Source: LMUY01 sp965199105 (GTDB lineage: Bacteria; Pseudomonadota; Alphaproteobacteria; Acetobacterales; Acetobacteraceae). Taken from it: a stretch of 64,000 nt of DNA. This document shows positions 1-9,139 of this stretch, one piece after another. The stretch is from contig CBDAQO010000002.1 of the NCBI GenBank assembly GCA_965199105.1, positions 1,984,001 to 2,048,000 on the forward strand, given 5' to 3'. A program made the translations under genes and the position numbers. The notes below the pieces were generated by a model that was not told the DNA's origin, made no database searches, and saw nothing but the letters and a program-made list of their open reading frames with translations. Position 1 is the first letter of the stretch. The number at the start of each line of letters is the position of its first letter.

Positions 1-125
1 GAGCCGGGATGGCCGCCACCGTCCTTGTGGCCGGTGTCCTGGTGGTTCTTGCCGGGATGTTCACGGTCCTGGTGGCTCGAGCCAGGGCCGCCGAAACGGC
101 CGGTGTGTTCGTTCTTGTCTGGCAT
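1..125 (-). CDS. Small hydrophilic Gly/His/Asp-rich protein, C-terminus beyond window
   Basis: The reading frame begins at an ATG at 125, with a good Shine-Dalgarno (GAGGGA, about 7 nt upstream), and runs off the left edge without a stop. The 41 visible residues contain no hydrophobic segment and are dominated by G, H, D, K and P, with repeated HPG and GHKDGG-like units. Such composition suggests an intrinsically disordered protein; small stress-induced proteins of this kind are common in alphaproteobacteria. It resembles in style, but not in clear homology, the disordered protein at 49785-49988. No biochemical role can be assigned. An EcfG-like promoter is possible upstream. Confidence 0.6.
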   Translation of the reverse strand, partial: MPDKNEHTGRFGGPGSSHQDREHPGKNHQDTGHKDGGGHPG

Positions 126-152
126 GGTTTGTCCCTCGATGACAGACGGCTC

Positions 153-178
153 AACGACATGCGCCCGGTCTCGGTTGC
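153..178 (-). promoter_or_regulatory. Possible EcfG-type (general stress sigma) promoter
   Basis: Reading on the minus strand there is GCAAC, a 17-nt spacer and CGTT, ending 28 nt before the ATG at 125. The alphaproteobacterial EcfG consensus is GGAAC-N16/17-CGTT, so the -35 has one mismatch and the spacing fits. This is a motif match by eye only. Confidence 0.3.
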
Positions 179-348
179 CCCGCGGCATGCAACGGCGCGG
201 GCGGCCGGCCTGGCCAGCGCGACGCCCCCTTGGAAACCGGCCGCAATCGCGTCATCTAGCCCGGCGGGCGCGGGGCGCTCGATTGGTGCCGAACCGGCAT
301 TGCAGGAGCGAGCATGGCCAAAAACTGTCATCATGCGGCGGGGACGGC

Positions 349-1464
349 ATGAGCGCGCTGTTCCAGCCGTGGCGCCTGGGCGAGCTGAGCCTGAACAACC
401 GCATCGTGATTGCGCCGATGTGCCAATACTCCGCCAGCGAGGGCTCGGCGGCGGACTGGCACATGATCCATCTCGGCCATCTGGCGCTGTCTGGCGCCGG
501 GCTGCTCATCGTGGAAGCGACCGCCGTGTCGCCGGAGGGGCGGATTTCGCCGGGTGATCTCGGCCTCTACTCCGACGCCAACGAAGCCGCCCTGGCCCGC
601 GTGCTGGCGGCCATCCGGGCGCACTCGCCGGTGGCCGTGGCGCTGCAGCTTGGCCACGCCGGCCGCAAAGCCTCCAGCCAGGCGCCCTGGGAAGGCGGCA
701 AGCAGATCGCCCCAGGCGAGCCCGCGGGGTGGGACACCGTGGCCCCCTCCGCCCTGCCGCACGGCCCTGGCGACGTTGCACCCCACGCGCTGGACGACGC
801 CGGGCTGGAAAAGGTGCGGCAGGATTTCGCCGCCACCGCCCGCCGCGCCGCCCGCCTCGGAGTGGACGGCCTCGAACTGCACGGCGCGCATGGCTACTTG
901 CTGCACCAATTCCTCTCGCCCATCGCCAACCAGCGCGAGGACCGATACGGCGGCAGCCTGGACAACCGCATGCGTTTCCCGCTCGAGGTGTTCCGCGCCG
1001 TGCGCGACGCCTTTCCCGCCGAACGCCCGGTCTGGATGCGGGTGTCCGCCACCGACTGGGTGCCGGGCGGGTGGGATTTGGCGAGCACGGTGGCGTTTTC
1101 GCGCGCGCTGGGCGAGCTGGGCTGCGCCGGCATCCATGTGTCGACCGGCGGTGTGTCGCCGCTGCAGGCGATCACGCTGGCGCCGGGCTATCAGGTGCCG
1201 TTCGCGCGCGAGGTGAAGGCGGCGACCGGGCTGCCGACCATCGCGGTCGGGCTGATCACGGAGGCCAAGCAGGCCGAAGCGATCGTGGCGCAGGGCGAGG
1301 CGGACGCCGTGGCGGTGGCGCGGGCCGTGCTGTTCGACCCGCGCTGGCCGTGGCACGCGGCGGCCGAACTGGGCGGCCATGTGGCGGCGCCCAAGCAGTA
1401 TTGGCGCTCCCAGCCGCGCCAATATAAGGACCTGTTCACAGACGCGCAGTTCGGACAGCGCTAG
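349..1464 (+). CDS. NADH:flavin oxidoreductase, Old Yellow Enzyme family (YqjM-like ene-reductase)
   Basis: A 371-residue FMN TIM-barrel enzyme that should reduce activated C=C bonds of enones or xenobiotics with NAD(P)H. The start at 349 places the family N-terminus (MSALFQPWRLGELSLNNR) correctly. APMCQYSA gives Cys25 and Tyr27, the pair typical of the YqjM/thermophilic-like class. HGAHGYLLHQF supplies the substrate-binding His178 and His181, followed by the REDRYGGS segment. Length matches the class (about 340-370). It stands 12 bp before the DUF2254 gene and may be co-transcribed with it. The physiological substrate is unknown. Confidence 0.93.
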   Translation: MSALFQPWRLGELSLNNRIVIAPMCQYSASEGSAADWHMIHLGHLALSGAGLLIVEATAVSPEGRISPGDLGLYSDANEAALARVLAAIRAHSPVAVALQLGHAGRKASSQAPWEGGKQIAPGEPAGWDTVAPSALPHGPGDVAPHALDDAGLEKVRQDFAATARRAARLGVDGLELHGAHGYLLHQFLSPIANQREDRYGGSLDNRMRFPLEVFRAVRDAFPAERPVWMRVSATDWVPGGWDLASTVAFSRALGELGCAGIHVSTGGVSPLQAITLAPGYQVPFAREVKAATGLPTIAVGLITEAKQAEAIVAQGEADAVAVARAVLFDPRWPWHAAAELGGHVAAPKQYWRSQPRQYKDLFTDAQFGQR

Positions 1465-1476
1465 CGGCACGCCCGC

Positions 1477-2841
1477 ATGGCCGCCTCACCGCCCATCCGC
1501 CGCAGCCCGGCATTGTTCGTCCGCCGGTTGCTCTACGTGCTGCGGGGCGGCTTCCTGGTGCGGCCGATGGCAATCGCGCTCCTGCTCGGCGTCAGCGGGG
1601 CGGTGCTGTCCTCGATGGAGGAGCGCTACCCCTGGATGAACGCCTGGGTGCCGCAGGTGCTGTTCCCCAGCCGGTCGGACCCGCAGGTGGCACAGGTGAT
1701 CCTTGCCGGCATCGCCGCCTCGATCATGACCGTGGTGTCCATCGTGTTCGCCATCCTGCTGATGACGCTGACGCTGGCTTCGATGCAGTTCTCCCCCCGC
1801 ATCCTGGTCAGCTTCGTGCGCGACCGCACCACGCAATGGACCCTCGGCCTGTTCCTCGGCACCTTTGCCTACTGCACCGGTGCGTTGCCCGCCGCGCGGC
1901 TGAAGCCGGTGCCGTTCGCCCCGGTGGCGACCGTGTTCGGCGCGATGATGTTGGCTTTGTTATGCGTGGGTTGGCTGATCTTCTTTATTCAGCACATTAG
2001 CCAGGCGATCAGCGTAAACCACATCGTCGACCGCATCGCCCGCGACACCGAGGGCGTGATCGACGAGACCATGCCGCACCGCCGGCGGTCGAACTACATG
2101 GGGCCGGCCTTCGTCGACGGCTGGATCGGTGGGCAAACGCCGGTGCTGAACGCCGTGTCGGGCTACATCCGCTATGTGGAGGTCGGACGGCTGATGGCGA
2201 TCGCCAAGTCCGCCCGCGTGCAGGTGCGCGTGCTGCGCCGGGTCGGCCACTTCGTGCCAGAGGGCGTGCCGCTGCTAATGGTGAACCGGGCGGACCGGCT
2301 GAGCAGCGGCGTGGTGGCCAGCCTGCTGGCGGCGTTCGACATGGGGCCGACCCGCACGCTGCAGCAGGATGTCGAGTTCGGCGTGTTGCAAATCGTTGAT
2401 ATTGCATTGAAAGCGATCTCGCCCGCGGTGAACGACCCGAGCACTGCCATAACCTGCATCGACCAGCTCAGCCGCATCCTGATCCGCTGGATTTCGCGTT
2501 ACGCGCCCGAGATGGCGCTGTCCGACCCGCCGCACGTGCTGCGGGTGATCCTGCCGTCGATCGAGTTTGAGGGGCTGCTGGACACCGCGTTCGAGCAGAT
2601 CCGCCACTATGGGATGGCCGACCTGGCGGTGAGCGCCCGGATGCTGCGGGCCTTGGACGACATTGCTGCCAGCACCAGCGACGTCGTGATCCGAAGCAGC
2701 CTCGCCGCGCGTGCCCGGCGGGTCTACGAGGGCTGCCGAACCCGGCTGGAAGAGCAGGATTTGGCCATCTTGCGCAGCCGCCTGGCCGTGCTGGAAGAGC
2801 GCCCGGGCGTCTCGATCCGCTGGTCGCCACCGGACAAATAG
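1477..2841 (+). CDS. DUF2254 family integral membrane protein
   Basis: A 454-residue protein with about four membrane helices in the first 180 residues (roughly 28-48, 70-100, 118-138, 145-172) and a long soluble C-terminal part. The segment MTLTLASMQFSPR just after helix two and AISPAVNDPSTA in the soluble half are typical of the DUF2254 family of predicted inner-membrane proteins. Function is not known for the family. It lies 12 bp after the ene-reductase stop. The start at 1477 gives a basic N-terminus just before helix one, which fits a cytoplasmic N-terminus. Confidence 0.85.
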   Translation: MAASPPIRRSPALFVRRLLYVLRGGFLVRPMAIALLLGVSGAVLSSMEERYPWMNAWVPQVLFPSRSDPQVAQVILAGIAASIMTVVSIVFAILLMTLTLASMQFSPRILVSFVRDRTTQWTLGLFLGTFAYCTGALPAARLKPVPFAPVATVFGAMMLALLCVGWLIFFIQHISQAISVNHIVDRIARDTEGVIDETMPHRRRSNYMGPAFVDGWIGGQTPVLNAVSGYIRYVEVGRLMAIAKSARVQVRVLRRVGHFVPEGVPLLMVNRADRLSSGVVASLLAAFDMGPTRTLQQDVEFGVLQIVDIALKAISPAVNDPSTAITCIDQLSRILIRWISRYAPEMALSDPPHVLRVILPSIEFEGLLDTAFEQIRHYGMADLAVSARMLRALDDIAASTSDVVIRSSLAARARRVYEGCRTRLEEQDLAILRSRLAVLEERPGVSIRWSPPDK

Positions 2842-2934
2842 CCCCGCTCTGAACGTCTCGTTAACGTTCTGCGGCGATACTCCGCCCATCGCGAGCCGCC
2901 CCACCCCTGGCGCTGCCGCATTTGGGTTGATGGA

Positions 2935-4503
2935 GTGCAGAAACTGAAACTCTCCCCGTCCCGGCTCACCTTGCGTCCCGCCGGCGATGTCGGTTCCGCG
3001 GTCGCACCGCTGCGGGCAGAGCGCCGCCCGGCCGATCTCAGCCACGCCACGGCGACGGGTATGCTATGGCTGCTGATGCAAACCTTGGGCGGCCGGGTGA
3101 TCGGCTTCCTGTCGCAGCTCGTGGTCGCCGAAATCCTGGACCCGCGGGATTTCGGCGTCCTCGGCCTCACCTTCACCGTCACCGCGCTTGGCGCCATGCT
3201 GGTGAGCTTCGGCATCGATTTCGTCTTGCTGCAGCGCCATGCGTCGATCCGCCTGTGGATCGTGCCAGCGGTCTGGAGCACCGTGGCGCTGGGGCTGTTG
3301 GGCGCGGTGTTGGTTGCAATCGCCGGCCCGGTGGCGGCGGTGATCTACCATTCTCCGTCCATCCCGCTGCTGGCTGCCATCGTTGGGCTCAGCATGCCGC
3401 TAACTGCCGCCGGCACGGTGCCCATGGTGCTGCTGCGGGCTCGATTCGCCTTCGCCCAGATCGCCACCATCAACTTCTTCGAGGTGGTCGGCATCCAGGG
3501 CCTCACCATTGCCCTGGCGTGTTGCGGCTTCGGCGCGCTGTCCTTCGTCATTCCCCTCCCCGTGGTGGCGGCGTTGCGCACGGCCTACCTTTGGCGGCTG
3601 ACCAAACCAGCCTTCCGGGCAAGCTGGCGCGAAATCCGCCGCGCCCGTTACCTGGTGGGGCGCAGCTCGGCCGTGTTCTGCACCGCCATCCTACAAGCGG
3701 CCATCCTGCAGGGGGACTACATCGCGCTCGGCATCTGGGCCACCGAGTCGGTGGTGGGCGTGTATTTCTTCGCCCTCAAGATGGCCTCGCAACCCATCCT
3801 GCTGATGGTCTCGAGCTTGACCAACGTGTTGTTCCCGACCCTGTCCACGCTGCGCAACGCGCCGCAGCAGCAGGGCCAAGCCGCGTTCCGGGCCGCCAAG
3901 ATCCTCGGCCTCGCCATCATGCCGGCTGCCTTCTTGCAGGCCGCCGTGCTGGGCCCGGCCATCCACCTGTTCTTTCCCACCCACAAATGGGACGACAGCA
4001 TCATCCTGATGCAGATCCTCAGCATCGGGCTAGGCTTCAACGCTCCGGCCCTGATCGCCGGCACGCTGCAGACCTCCCGCGGCGGCTTCCGCGAGCAGCT
4101 CTGCTACACGGCGCTTTGCGTTCCCGTGTTCTTCACCCTTGTGCTGGTGGGCGCCTGGCGCGGCTCCGCCACCGGCGTGGCCTGCGGGGTGGCGGCCTAC
4201 TACATGTTTGTCACCCCAATCTACAGCTTCTGGGTGTTCCGCCGCTACGGGGTGAGCTTCCTCTCGCTGGCGTCGCTCTACCTCATCCCGAGCAGCCTGG
4301 CCGCACTGGCCGTCGGTAGCGCGCTCTTGGGCGCTGACCTCGCGCAAATCACAAGCCATCTCGCCCGCATCTTCGGCGTGACGGCCGTCACGGGCATCAT
4401 CTACCTCGTCCTGCTCCGCCTGATCGACCCGCGCGGCTTCCTCGAAATAGAGACCTTGGTGCGCCGGGTCGTCAAGCGCCCAGCCGTCCCTCAGCCTGCC
4501 TGA
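2935..4503 (+). CDS. Lipopolysaccharide/exopolysaccharide flippase (Wzx-like, MOP superfamily)
   Basis: A multi-pass membrane protein with about 12-14 predicted helices and the N-terminal pattern seen in polysaccharide flippases (TLGGRVIGFLSQLVVA, then ILDPRDFGVLGL). It probably moves undecaprenyl-linked glycan units across the inner membrane. The first usable start is a GTG at 2935, giving 522 residues. The 40-odd residues before the first helix are poorly conserved in composition, and an ATG at 3061 is a credible alternative. Its 3' end overlaps the convergent acyltransferase gene by about 30 bp. Glycosyltransferases further right fit a glycan locus. Confidence 0.85.
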   Translation: MQKLKLSPSRLTLRPAGDVGSAVAPLRAERRPADLSHATATGMLWLLMQTLGGRVIGFLSQLVVAEILDPRDFGVLGLTFTVTALGAMLVSFGIDFVLLQRHASIRLWIVPAVWSTVALGLLGAVLVAIAGPVAAVIYHSPSIPLLAAIVGLSMPLTAAGTVPMVLLRARFAFAQIATINFFEVVGIQGLTIALACCGFGALSFVIPLPVVAALRTAYLWRLTKPAFRASWREIRRARYLVGRSSAVFCTAILQAAILQGDYIALGIWATESVVGVYFFALKMASQPILLMVSSLTNVLFPTLSTLRNAPQQQGQAAFRAAKILGLAIMPAAFLQAAVLGPAIHLFFPTHKWDDSIILMQILSIGLGFNAPALIAGTLQTSRGGFREQLCYTALCVPVFFTLVLVGAWRGSATGVACGVAAYYMFVTPIYSFWVFRRYGVSFLSLASLYLIPSSLAALAVGSALLGADLAQITSHLARIFGVTAVTGIIYLVLLRLIDPRGFLEIETLVRRVVKRPAVPQPA

Positions 4504-5590
4504 TCGGTCCGCCCGGCAGCGCTGCGGGACGCGTCGGCAAGCCCAACGCACGCAGCAGGCCCAGCCGCTCGGACACGACTTGCAGCGCGAGCGGGAGCGC
4601 CAACCCGGCCGCCGTTCCCGCCAACAGATTGAGCCAGAGCACGTGAAGGTGAAACAGCTTGCTGAGCGCGATCCGCATGCCCGCCGTCCCCAGCACATGC
4701 ACCACCAGGATGGTCAGCGAAATCTGGCCCAGCACCGCGATCAGGCGGATCGAGGGCAGCCGTTTTTCCACCGTGGCCAGCTGTTCGGCACAGCCAAACA
4801 CCAGTGCGCTGCCGGCGAACGCAACCGGCAGCTCGGTCTGGTAGGCGGCGCCGATCTGCCGCATCCCAAGGCTCAGTCCCACCGTGGCTATCGCCAACAG
4901 GGCGAGCACGCCCGGCTGCGATAGGCGCGCGATCACTGCCGGACGCCGCACCCAAGCGGACCAGCACTGCCCCAAGCACACGTAGAACAAGCCCCAGGAC
5001 GTCAGTTCCACGATGTCGATCGGCACCAACTGGCCGCCCAGGTAAGCCGCACCCGCAATCACCAGCCGGGCTGCCGGTGGCAGGCTCCGCAGCCCGTAGA
5101 TCACCAGGTTGGCGACGAATAGGGCATAGAGGAACCAGAACGGCGACAGGGGCTGGTATAGGTATGTCGCCAAGCCGAGTTTGGGCGGTCCCATATTGGT
5201 CAGGCCCGAGAGGCTCAGCAGCAATCCCGCCTCCACACTCATCCAGAGCAGGTAGGGCCAGCCAAGCGAGACGACCCGGCCGCGCAAGAACGTCCCGAGA
5301 TCCTGCTGGAACCCTTTGGCCGAGACCACGCCGGACAAAAAGAAAAACAGCGGCATATGGAAGCCGTAGATAATGAAATCGAGCACCCGGAGCGGGCTGC
5401 CAGCCGCCACGTAGCCGGCGTCCTGCAGGCCCCTGAAGCAGTGGCCATACACCACCAGGATAATTGCCAGTCCCCGCGCATAGTCGATCCACGCGACCCG
5501 GCCCCTTGCGCCCACGGCCGGTGGAGACGGCGCATTCATTGAGCCGCCCGAGAGCGCCTGGTCCGGTCGCGAAACATCAAGCGGTGACAC
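4472..5590 (-). CDS. Acyltransferase family 3 membrane protein (OafA/NolL-like)
   Basis: A 372-residue membrane protein with about ten helices. The N-terminal motif WIDYARGLAIILVVYGH contains the conserved Arg and the putative catalytic His50 of acyltransferase-3 enzymes, which usually add O-acetyl or other acyl groups to cell-surface glycans. The GTG start at 5590 is chosen because GGAGGG stands 5-6 nt upstream; an ATG at 5539 is the alternative. It is convergent with the flippase, overlapping its 3' end, and divergent from the glycosyltransferase operon, so it probably decorates the same glycan. Substrate cannot be deduced. Confidence 0.88.
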   Translation of the reverse strand: MSPLDVSRPDQALSGGSMNAPSPPAVGARGRVAWIDYARGLAIILVVYGHCFRGLQDAGYVAAGSPLRVLDFIIYGFHMPLFFFLSGVVSAKGFQQDLGTFLRGRVVSLGWPYLLWMSVEAGLLLSLSGLTNMGPPKLGLATYLYQPLSPFWFLYALFVANLVIYGLRSLPPAARLVIAGAAYLGGQLVPIDIVELTSWGLFYVCLGQCWSAWVRRPAVIARLSQPGVLALLAIATVGLSLGMRQIGAAYQTELPVAFAGSALVFGCAEQLATVEKRLPSIRLIAVLGQISLTILVVHVLGTAGMRIALSKLFHLHVLWLNLLAGTAAGLALPLALQVVSERLGLLRALGLPTRPAALPGGPIRQAEGRLGA

Positions 5591-5641
5591 AGCGCCCTCC
5601 GGCCAAGACGATTGAGCCGCCGCAGACGGCCCCGTTAATCA

Positions 5642-5659
5642 TTCATACACAAGTATGAA
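5642..5659. promoter_or_regulatory. Perfect 7-bp inverted repeat in divergent promoter region
   Basis: TTCATAC and GTATGAA separated by ACAA form an 18-bp symmetrical site in an AT-rich patch between the acyltransferase and glycosyltransferase genes. It could be an operator serving both directions. The upstream candidate ATG of the glycosyltransferase (5655) lies inside it, which argues for the downstream start at 5733. Confidence 0.35.
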
Positions 5660-5732
5660 GCATAACGTGGTGCCAAGGCCAGCCCGCGTGCCGGCCGGTG
5701 TGTCATTTACGCCACCGAAGGATTGCCGGCAG

Positions 5733-6935
5733 ATGTCTAGGCCACTGAAAGTCCTCTCGATCTCGCATTCGGCGGTCCACCGGGTCAGCGGCCGGATGCG
5801 CTACGAAACCCTGGTTGAGCGACGCCACGATATCGACCTGACGTTGGTGGCGCCCGACCGCTGGCAGGAATACGGCAAGCAGATGCCGCTGGACCCGCAT
5901 CAGGGCCCAATGGATTTCCGAGTCGAGCGGGTGCGCCTGCCCTACGTCCCGCGAGCCGGCTGGTACCTCCATCATTACGCCCGGCTCGGCCGCCTCATTC
6001 GCGAGCTTCAGCCGGAGGTGATCCATCTCTGGGAGGAGCCTTGGAGCTTGGTCGCCCTGCAGGCGATCTGGTGGCGCAATCGGCACTGCCCGCGTGCCGC
6101 CATCATGCTCGAAACCGATCAGAACATCCTGCGCCGCATGCCATTCCCGTTCGAACACATGCGCCGCTACGGCCTCAGCCAGACGGACCTGTTGATTGGC
6201 CGCGGCCCTGAAAGCCTCGACGTCTCGCGCCGCTGCGGCTTCACGGGGCAAACCGCCGTCGTGGAATACGGTGTCGCTCCGGGCGTCTTCACCCGGCAGG
6301 ACCGGCACGCCGCCCGCGACGCGCTCGGCGTCTCCGGCTTCACGCTCGGCTATGTCGGCCGAATCGTTCGCGAGAAGGGCCTCAACGACGTGCTCGAGGC
6401 GATGGCAGCGTGCCCGGAGCCGACCACCTTGCTCGTGCTCGGCTCTGGCGCCGATGAGGCAAACTTCCTCGCCAAGGCGGCCGAACTCGGGCTTGCCGAG
6501 CGCGTGCGCATCCTATCACCCCGGCCGCCGAAGGAGGTCGCCCGCGTGATGAACGCGCTGGACGCACTCGTGCTGATGTCGCGCACCACCCGGACGTGGA
6601 AGGAGCAATTCGGCCGCGTCATCATGGAGGCGCACGCCTGCGCCGTTCCGGTCATTGGCTCCGACTCCGGCTCGATCCCCGGCGTGGTGGCAAAAGGCGG
6701 TTGGATCGTGCCGGAAGGGGAGCCGGCCGCGCTTGCCGCCCTCCTGCAACGCCTGGCGACCGCGCCCAATGAGGTCGCCCGCGTCGGGTCCGCCGGCTAT
6801 GCCCAGGCACAAACGCGGTTCGCCCTGCCCACCGTGGCGGACGCCTTGGCAGACGCCTTCATCACGGCCGCCGCCCAGCGCAGCGGCCGCGTGCTGCCAC
6901 AGCCAGCGCAGCTTCGCAGCCTGGAACCAGCATGA
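5733..6935 (+). CDS. Glycosyltransferase family 4 (GT-B fold)
   Basis: A retaining GT-B glycosyltransferase of about 400 residues. The C-terminal donor-binding half shows GYVGRIVREKGL, the family hallmark of a GT4 second Rossmann domain, then FGRVIMEAHACAVPVIGS with the E-x7-type donor-binding region and SGSIPGVV. The start at 5733 (MSRPLKVLSISHS) is preferred: AAGGA lies about 10 nt upstream and the protein begins at the first beta strand. A start at 5655 would add 26 residues and fall in a palindrome. Its stop overlaps the next glycosyltransferase by ATGA, so the two are co-translated and presumably build the same glycan. Confidence 0.9.
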   Translation: MSRPLKVLSISHSAVHRVSGRMRYETLVERRHDIDLTLVAPDRWQEYGKQMPLDPHQGPMDFRVERVRLPYVPRAGWYLHHYARLGRLIRELQPEVIHLWEEPWSLVALQAIWWRNRHCPRAAIMLETDQNILRRMPFPFEHMRRYGLSQTDLLIGRGPESLDVSRRCGFTGQTAVVEYGVAPGVFTRQDRHAARDALGVSGFTLGYVGRIVREKGLNDVLEAMAACPEPTTLLVLGSGADEANFLAKAAELGLAERVRILSPRPPKEVARVMNALDALVLMSRTTRTWKEQFGRVIMEAHACAVPVIGSDSGSIPGVVAKGGWIVPEGEPAALAALLQRLATAPNEVARVGSAGYAQAQTRFALPTVADALADAFITAAAQRSGRVLPQPAQLRSLEPA

Positions 6936-8101
6936 CCGGCCCTCGCATCCTTTTTGTCTCCCCGGTGCCCGACTTCAAAGGCGGGGCCGAGGTGGTGCTG
7001 CGCCACATGCTGACCAACCCGCACATCGAACCCGTCCTGGCCGTTCCGGAGGACGGGCCCGTGGCCGAGGCGGCCCGCGCCTTGAGCATCCCCGTCGGCT
7101 ACTACCATCCCACGGCAATGCTCCACGTGCATCGGCCGCCACGGCTCGGACCGATGCTGGCCGCGCTGGCAGATGCGTTCCGCTGCGCCTTCCGCCTGCA
7201 TCGGCTCGCACGCGTCCATGGCTGCAGCATCATTCACAGCAACGGCCTGAAGACCCACATGCTGTGCACAATTCTGGCCACGCTGAGCCGCGTCCGCACC
7301 CTGGTCCACCTGCACGACATACCCTATCGCGCATCAGAGCGCGCGATTTGGGCGCTGATCGCCCGCTGCGTCAGTCACGTCGTGATCGTATCGCGGCCAT
7401 GTTTCCCGCGTGCGGTTTTGCCGGGCCACGTCACGGTGGTGCACAACGGTATCCGCATGTTGTCCGACAGCTTACCCCCTGCGGCTCCTTCGGGCCCGCT
7501 CCGTCTGGGCTTCGTCGGCCGGTTTCATCCCAACAAGGGGATGGATGTCCTGATCGACTGGTTCGTAAGCATCCGGGCGCGTGGCATTGCGGCCACGCTG
7601 ACGATCCGCGGGCGGCCCGATTCCAACATGCCACAATACTGGACTGACATTCAGGCCCGGATCGAGCGGGAAGGCCTGGCTCCCTATGTCCAATACGATG
7701 GCTGGGTCACCGGCGCGGCAACCTATGCCGGCATCGACATGCTGCTGATGACCTCCAAAATACCAGACCCCCTGCCGCTCGTGGTGCCGGAAGCGATGAG
7801 CGCAGGCGTGGTGGTTGCGGGTTACGCGGCTGGCGGTGTCCCGGAGATGATTGAGGATGGCCGTACGGGGCTGCTCGCCAGCGACTCCGAAGGTCTCGCC
7901 GATCGCGTGGCCGCGTTGTGGTGGGATCCGGCCCGGTTTGCAGCGCTGCGCCAAGCGGCTTACGACCATGCCCGCGCTGAATTCGCCATGGAGCCGTTCC
8001 ACCGACGCCTGCTGGACGTCTACCATGCCATGCTCAGGCGCGAAGTCAGTGCTCCAAGCCGGACAACCTCTCAGCGCCCGGCCGCGCTCGACCCGGCGTG
8101 A
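6932..8101 (+). CDS. Glycosyltransferase family 4 (GT-B fold)
   Basis: A 389-residue GT4-type transferase starting with ILFVSPVPDFKGGAEVVL, the usual acceptor-domain strand and glycine-rich loop. Later it has LRLGFVGRFHPNKGMDVLI, the start of the donor domain, and PLVVPEAMSAGVVVAGY followed by GGVPEMI, the nucleotide-sugar binding region. The ATG at 6932 overlaps the stop of the previous glycosyltransferase (ATGA), which indicates translational coupling. The donor and acceptor sugars are not known. It is the last gene of the rightward glycan unit; about 270 bp without a clear gene follow. Confidence 0.9.
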   Translation: MTGPRILFVSPVPDFKGGAEVVLRHMLTNPHIEPVLAVPEDGPVAEAARALSIPVGYYHPTAMLHVHRPPRLGPMLAALADAFRCAFRLHRLARVHGCSIIHSNGLKTHMLCTILATLSRVRTLVHLHDIPYRASERAIWALIARCVSHVVIVSRPCFPRAVLPGHVTVVHNGIRMLSDSLPPAAPSGPLRLGFVGRFHPNKGMDVLIDWFVSIRARGIAATLTIRGRPDSNMPQYWTDIQARIEREGLAPYVQYDGWVTGAATYAGIDMLLMTSKIPDPLPLVVPEAMSAGVVVAGYAAGGVPEMIEDGRTGLLASDSEGLADRVAALWWDPARFAALRQAAYDHARAEFAMEPFHRRLLDVYHAMLRREVSAPSRTTSQRPAALDPA

Positions 8102-8371
8102 CACACCGAGCCCAGGTTGGTGTCCAATCGCGCATGCTCATTCCTGAGTCTCACCGATAATTGGCAGCCAAGTCGAACTTGGAGTCAGATGGACGCGTTG
8201 ATTGCATCAATAAGTAACCTCGGCGGGCAAACAGCGGCGTTTGAGATCGGCCCCACTTTTCCGTCGCACGAGAAACCTTACCTCAGGATCCTCCGGCAGC
8301 GTCGGTTTGCGACTGGCGCAAAGGTCTGTAGAGGGTGGCCAGCGATTGACCTATTGGAATGATATTGTGAG
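8102..8371. other. Intergenic region without a supported gene
   Basis: This stretch separates the second glycosyltransferase from the glycine-zipper lipoprotein. An 81-residue frame at 8117-8362 has no recognisable feature and atypical composition. A TTGACC sequence at about 8346 could belong to the lipoprotein promoter, but it would leave almost no leader. Nothing else is evident. Confidence 0.4.
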
Positions 8372-8887
8372 ATGAGAATGAGACGGAACCACACAGCTAT
8401 CCTGCTGCTTTCTGCCGCGCTTGTCCTGGACGGGTGCGCTACAACGCCGCTTGGCCCGACCGTGCAGGTGCTTCCCGCACCGAACAAACCATTCGAGGTG
8501 TTTCAGCAGGACCAAGCCGTCTGCACGCAGTATGCGTCCAGCCAGGTGCAAGGCCAGGCGCAGCAGGCGAATAATCAAGCAATCGGCGGCGCCGTCCTCG
8601 GGACGGTGCTAGGTGCCGGGCTGGGTGCCGCGATCGGCGGTGGGCGGGGGGCGGCTGTTGGTGCTGCGGCTGGTGCCGGCGTCGGCACCGGTGTCGGTGC
8701 AGGAAACTCCGGCAACGCTCAATACGGCATCCAAGGGCAATACGATAACGCTTACGTGCAATGCATGGTCGCTAAGGGCAACCAGTTGCCTGCGCCGCCA
8801 GCAGTGGTTGTGCAGCCCGCGCCATATCTCGTGCAACCGGCGCCCTACGTCGTCGGGCCGCCGCCAGGATACCCGGTGCCTTATTGA
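8372..8887 (+). CDS. Glycine-zipper outer-membrane lipoprotein
   Basis: A 171-residue lipoprotein. The signal peptide ends in a lipobox (LDGC, Cys at about residue 22). The centre is a classic glycine zipper: AIGGAVLGTVLGAGLGAAIGG followed by more GA-rich repeats, able to form packed helices in or across the outer membrane. The C-terminus is a Pro/Val/Gln/Tyr-rich tail with repeated VQPAPY units. Two Cys in the mature part (QDQAVCTQY and VQCMVAK) could form a disulphide. Related proteins (17 kDa surface antigen, YMGG-type) are envelope components of uncertain role. An ATG at 8378 is an alternative start. Confidence 0.82.
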   Translation: MRMRRNHTAILLLSAALVLDGCATTPLGPTVQVLPAPNKPFEVFQQDQAVCTQYASSQVQGQAQQANNQAIGGAVLGTVLGAGLGAAIGGGRGAAVGAAAGAGVGTGVGAGNSGNAQYGIQGQYDNAYVQCMVAKGNQLPAPPAVVVQPAPYLVQPAPYVVGPPPGYPVPY

Positions 8888-9139
8888 GGCATCCACCCTC
8901 CTGGTGAGCCACGGTCTCCTCGAAGGTGGGCTGTTCGACAGCCCATCCTCGGATCGCGCCAGACGTTGATCCGCGTCATAGCCGAAGGTTGGCCGGCGCG
9001 CCGTCATGACAATTGTCGCGTCGTCGGCTGCTTTTGTTCACGTGATTGAGCAAGCGCGGTGCGTATGAAACGCGCGAACTTCTCATGCCAACAACGATGA
9101 CCTTTGACGGTTTGAACGCGTTAGACCATCTAGACTAGG
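8888..9139. other. Intergenic region with one hairpin
   Basis: No gene is supported here. At 8927-8945 an 8-bp perfect stem (TGGGCTGT / ACAGCCCA, loop TCG) lies 40 bp downstream of the lipoprotein stop and could end its transcript, although no T-tract follows. The remainder leads into the IS5-family remnant. Confidence 0.4.

Noticed and set aside
8117..8362. 81-residue plus-strand frame
   Set aside because: No Shine-Dalgarno, no motif, and composition unlike neighbouring genes.
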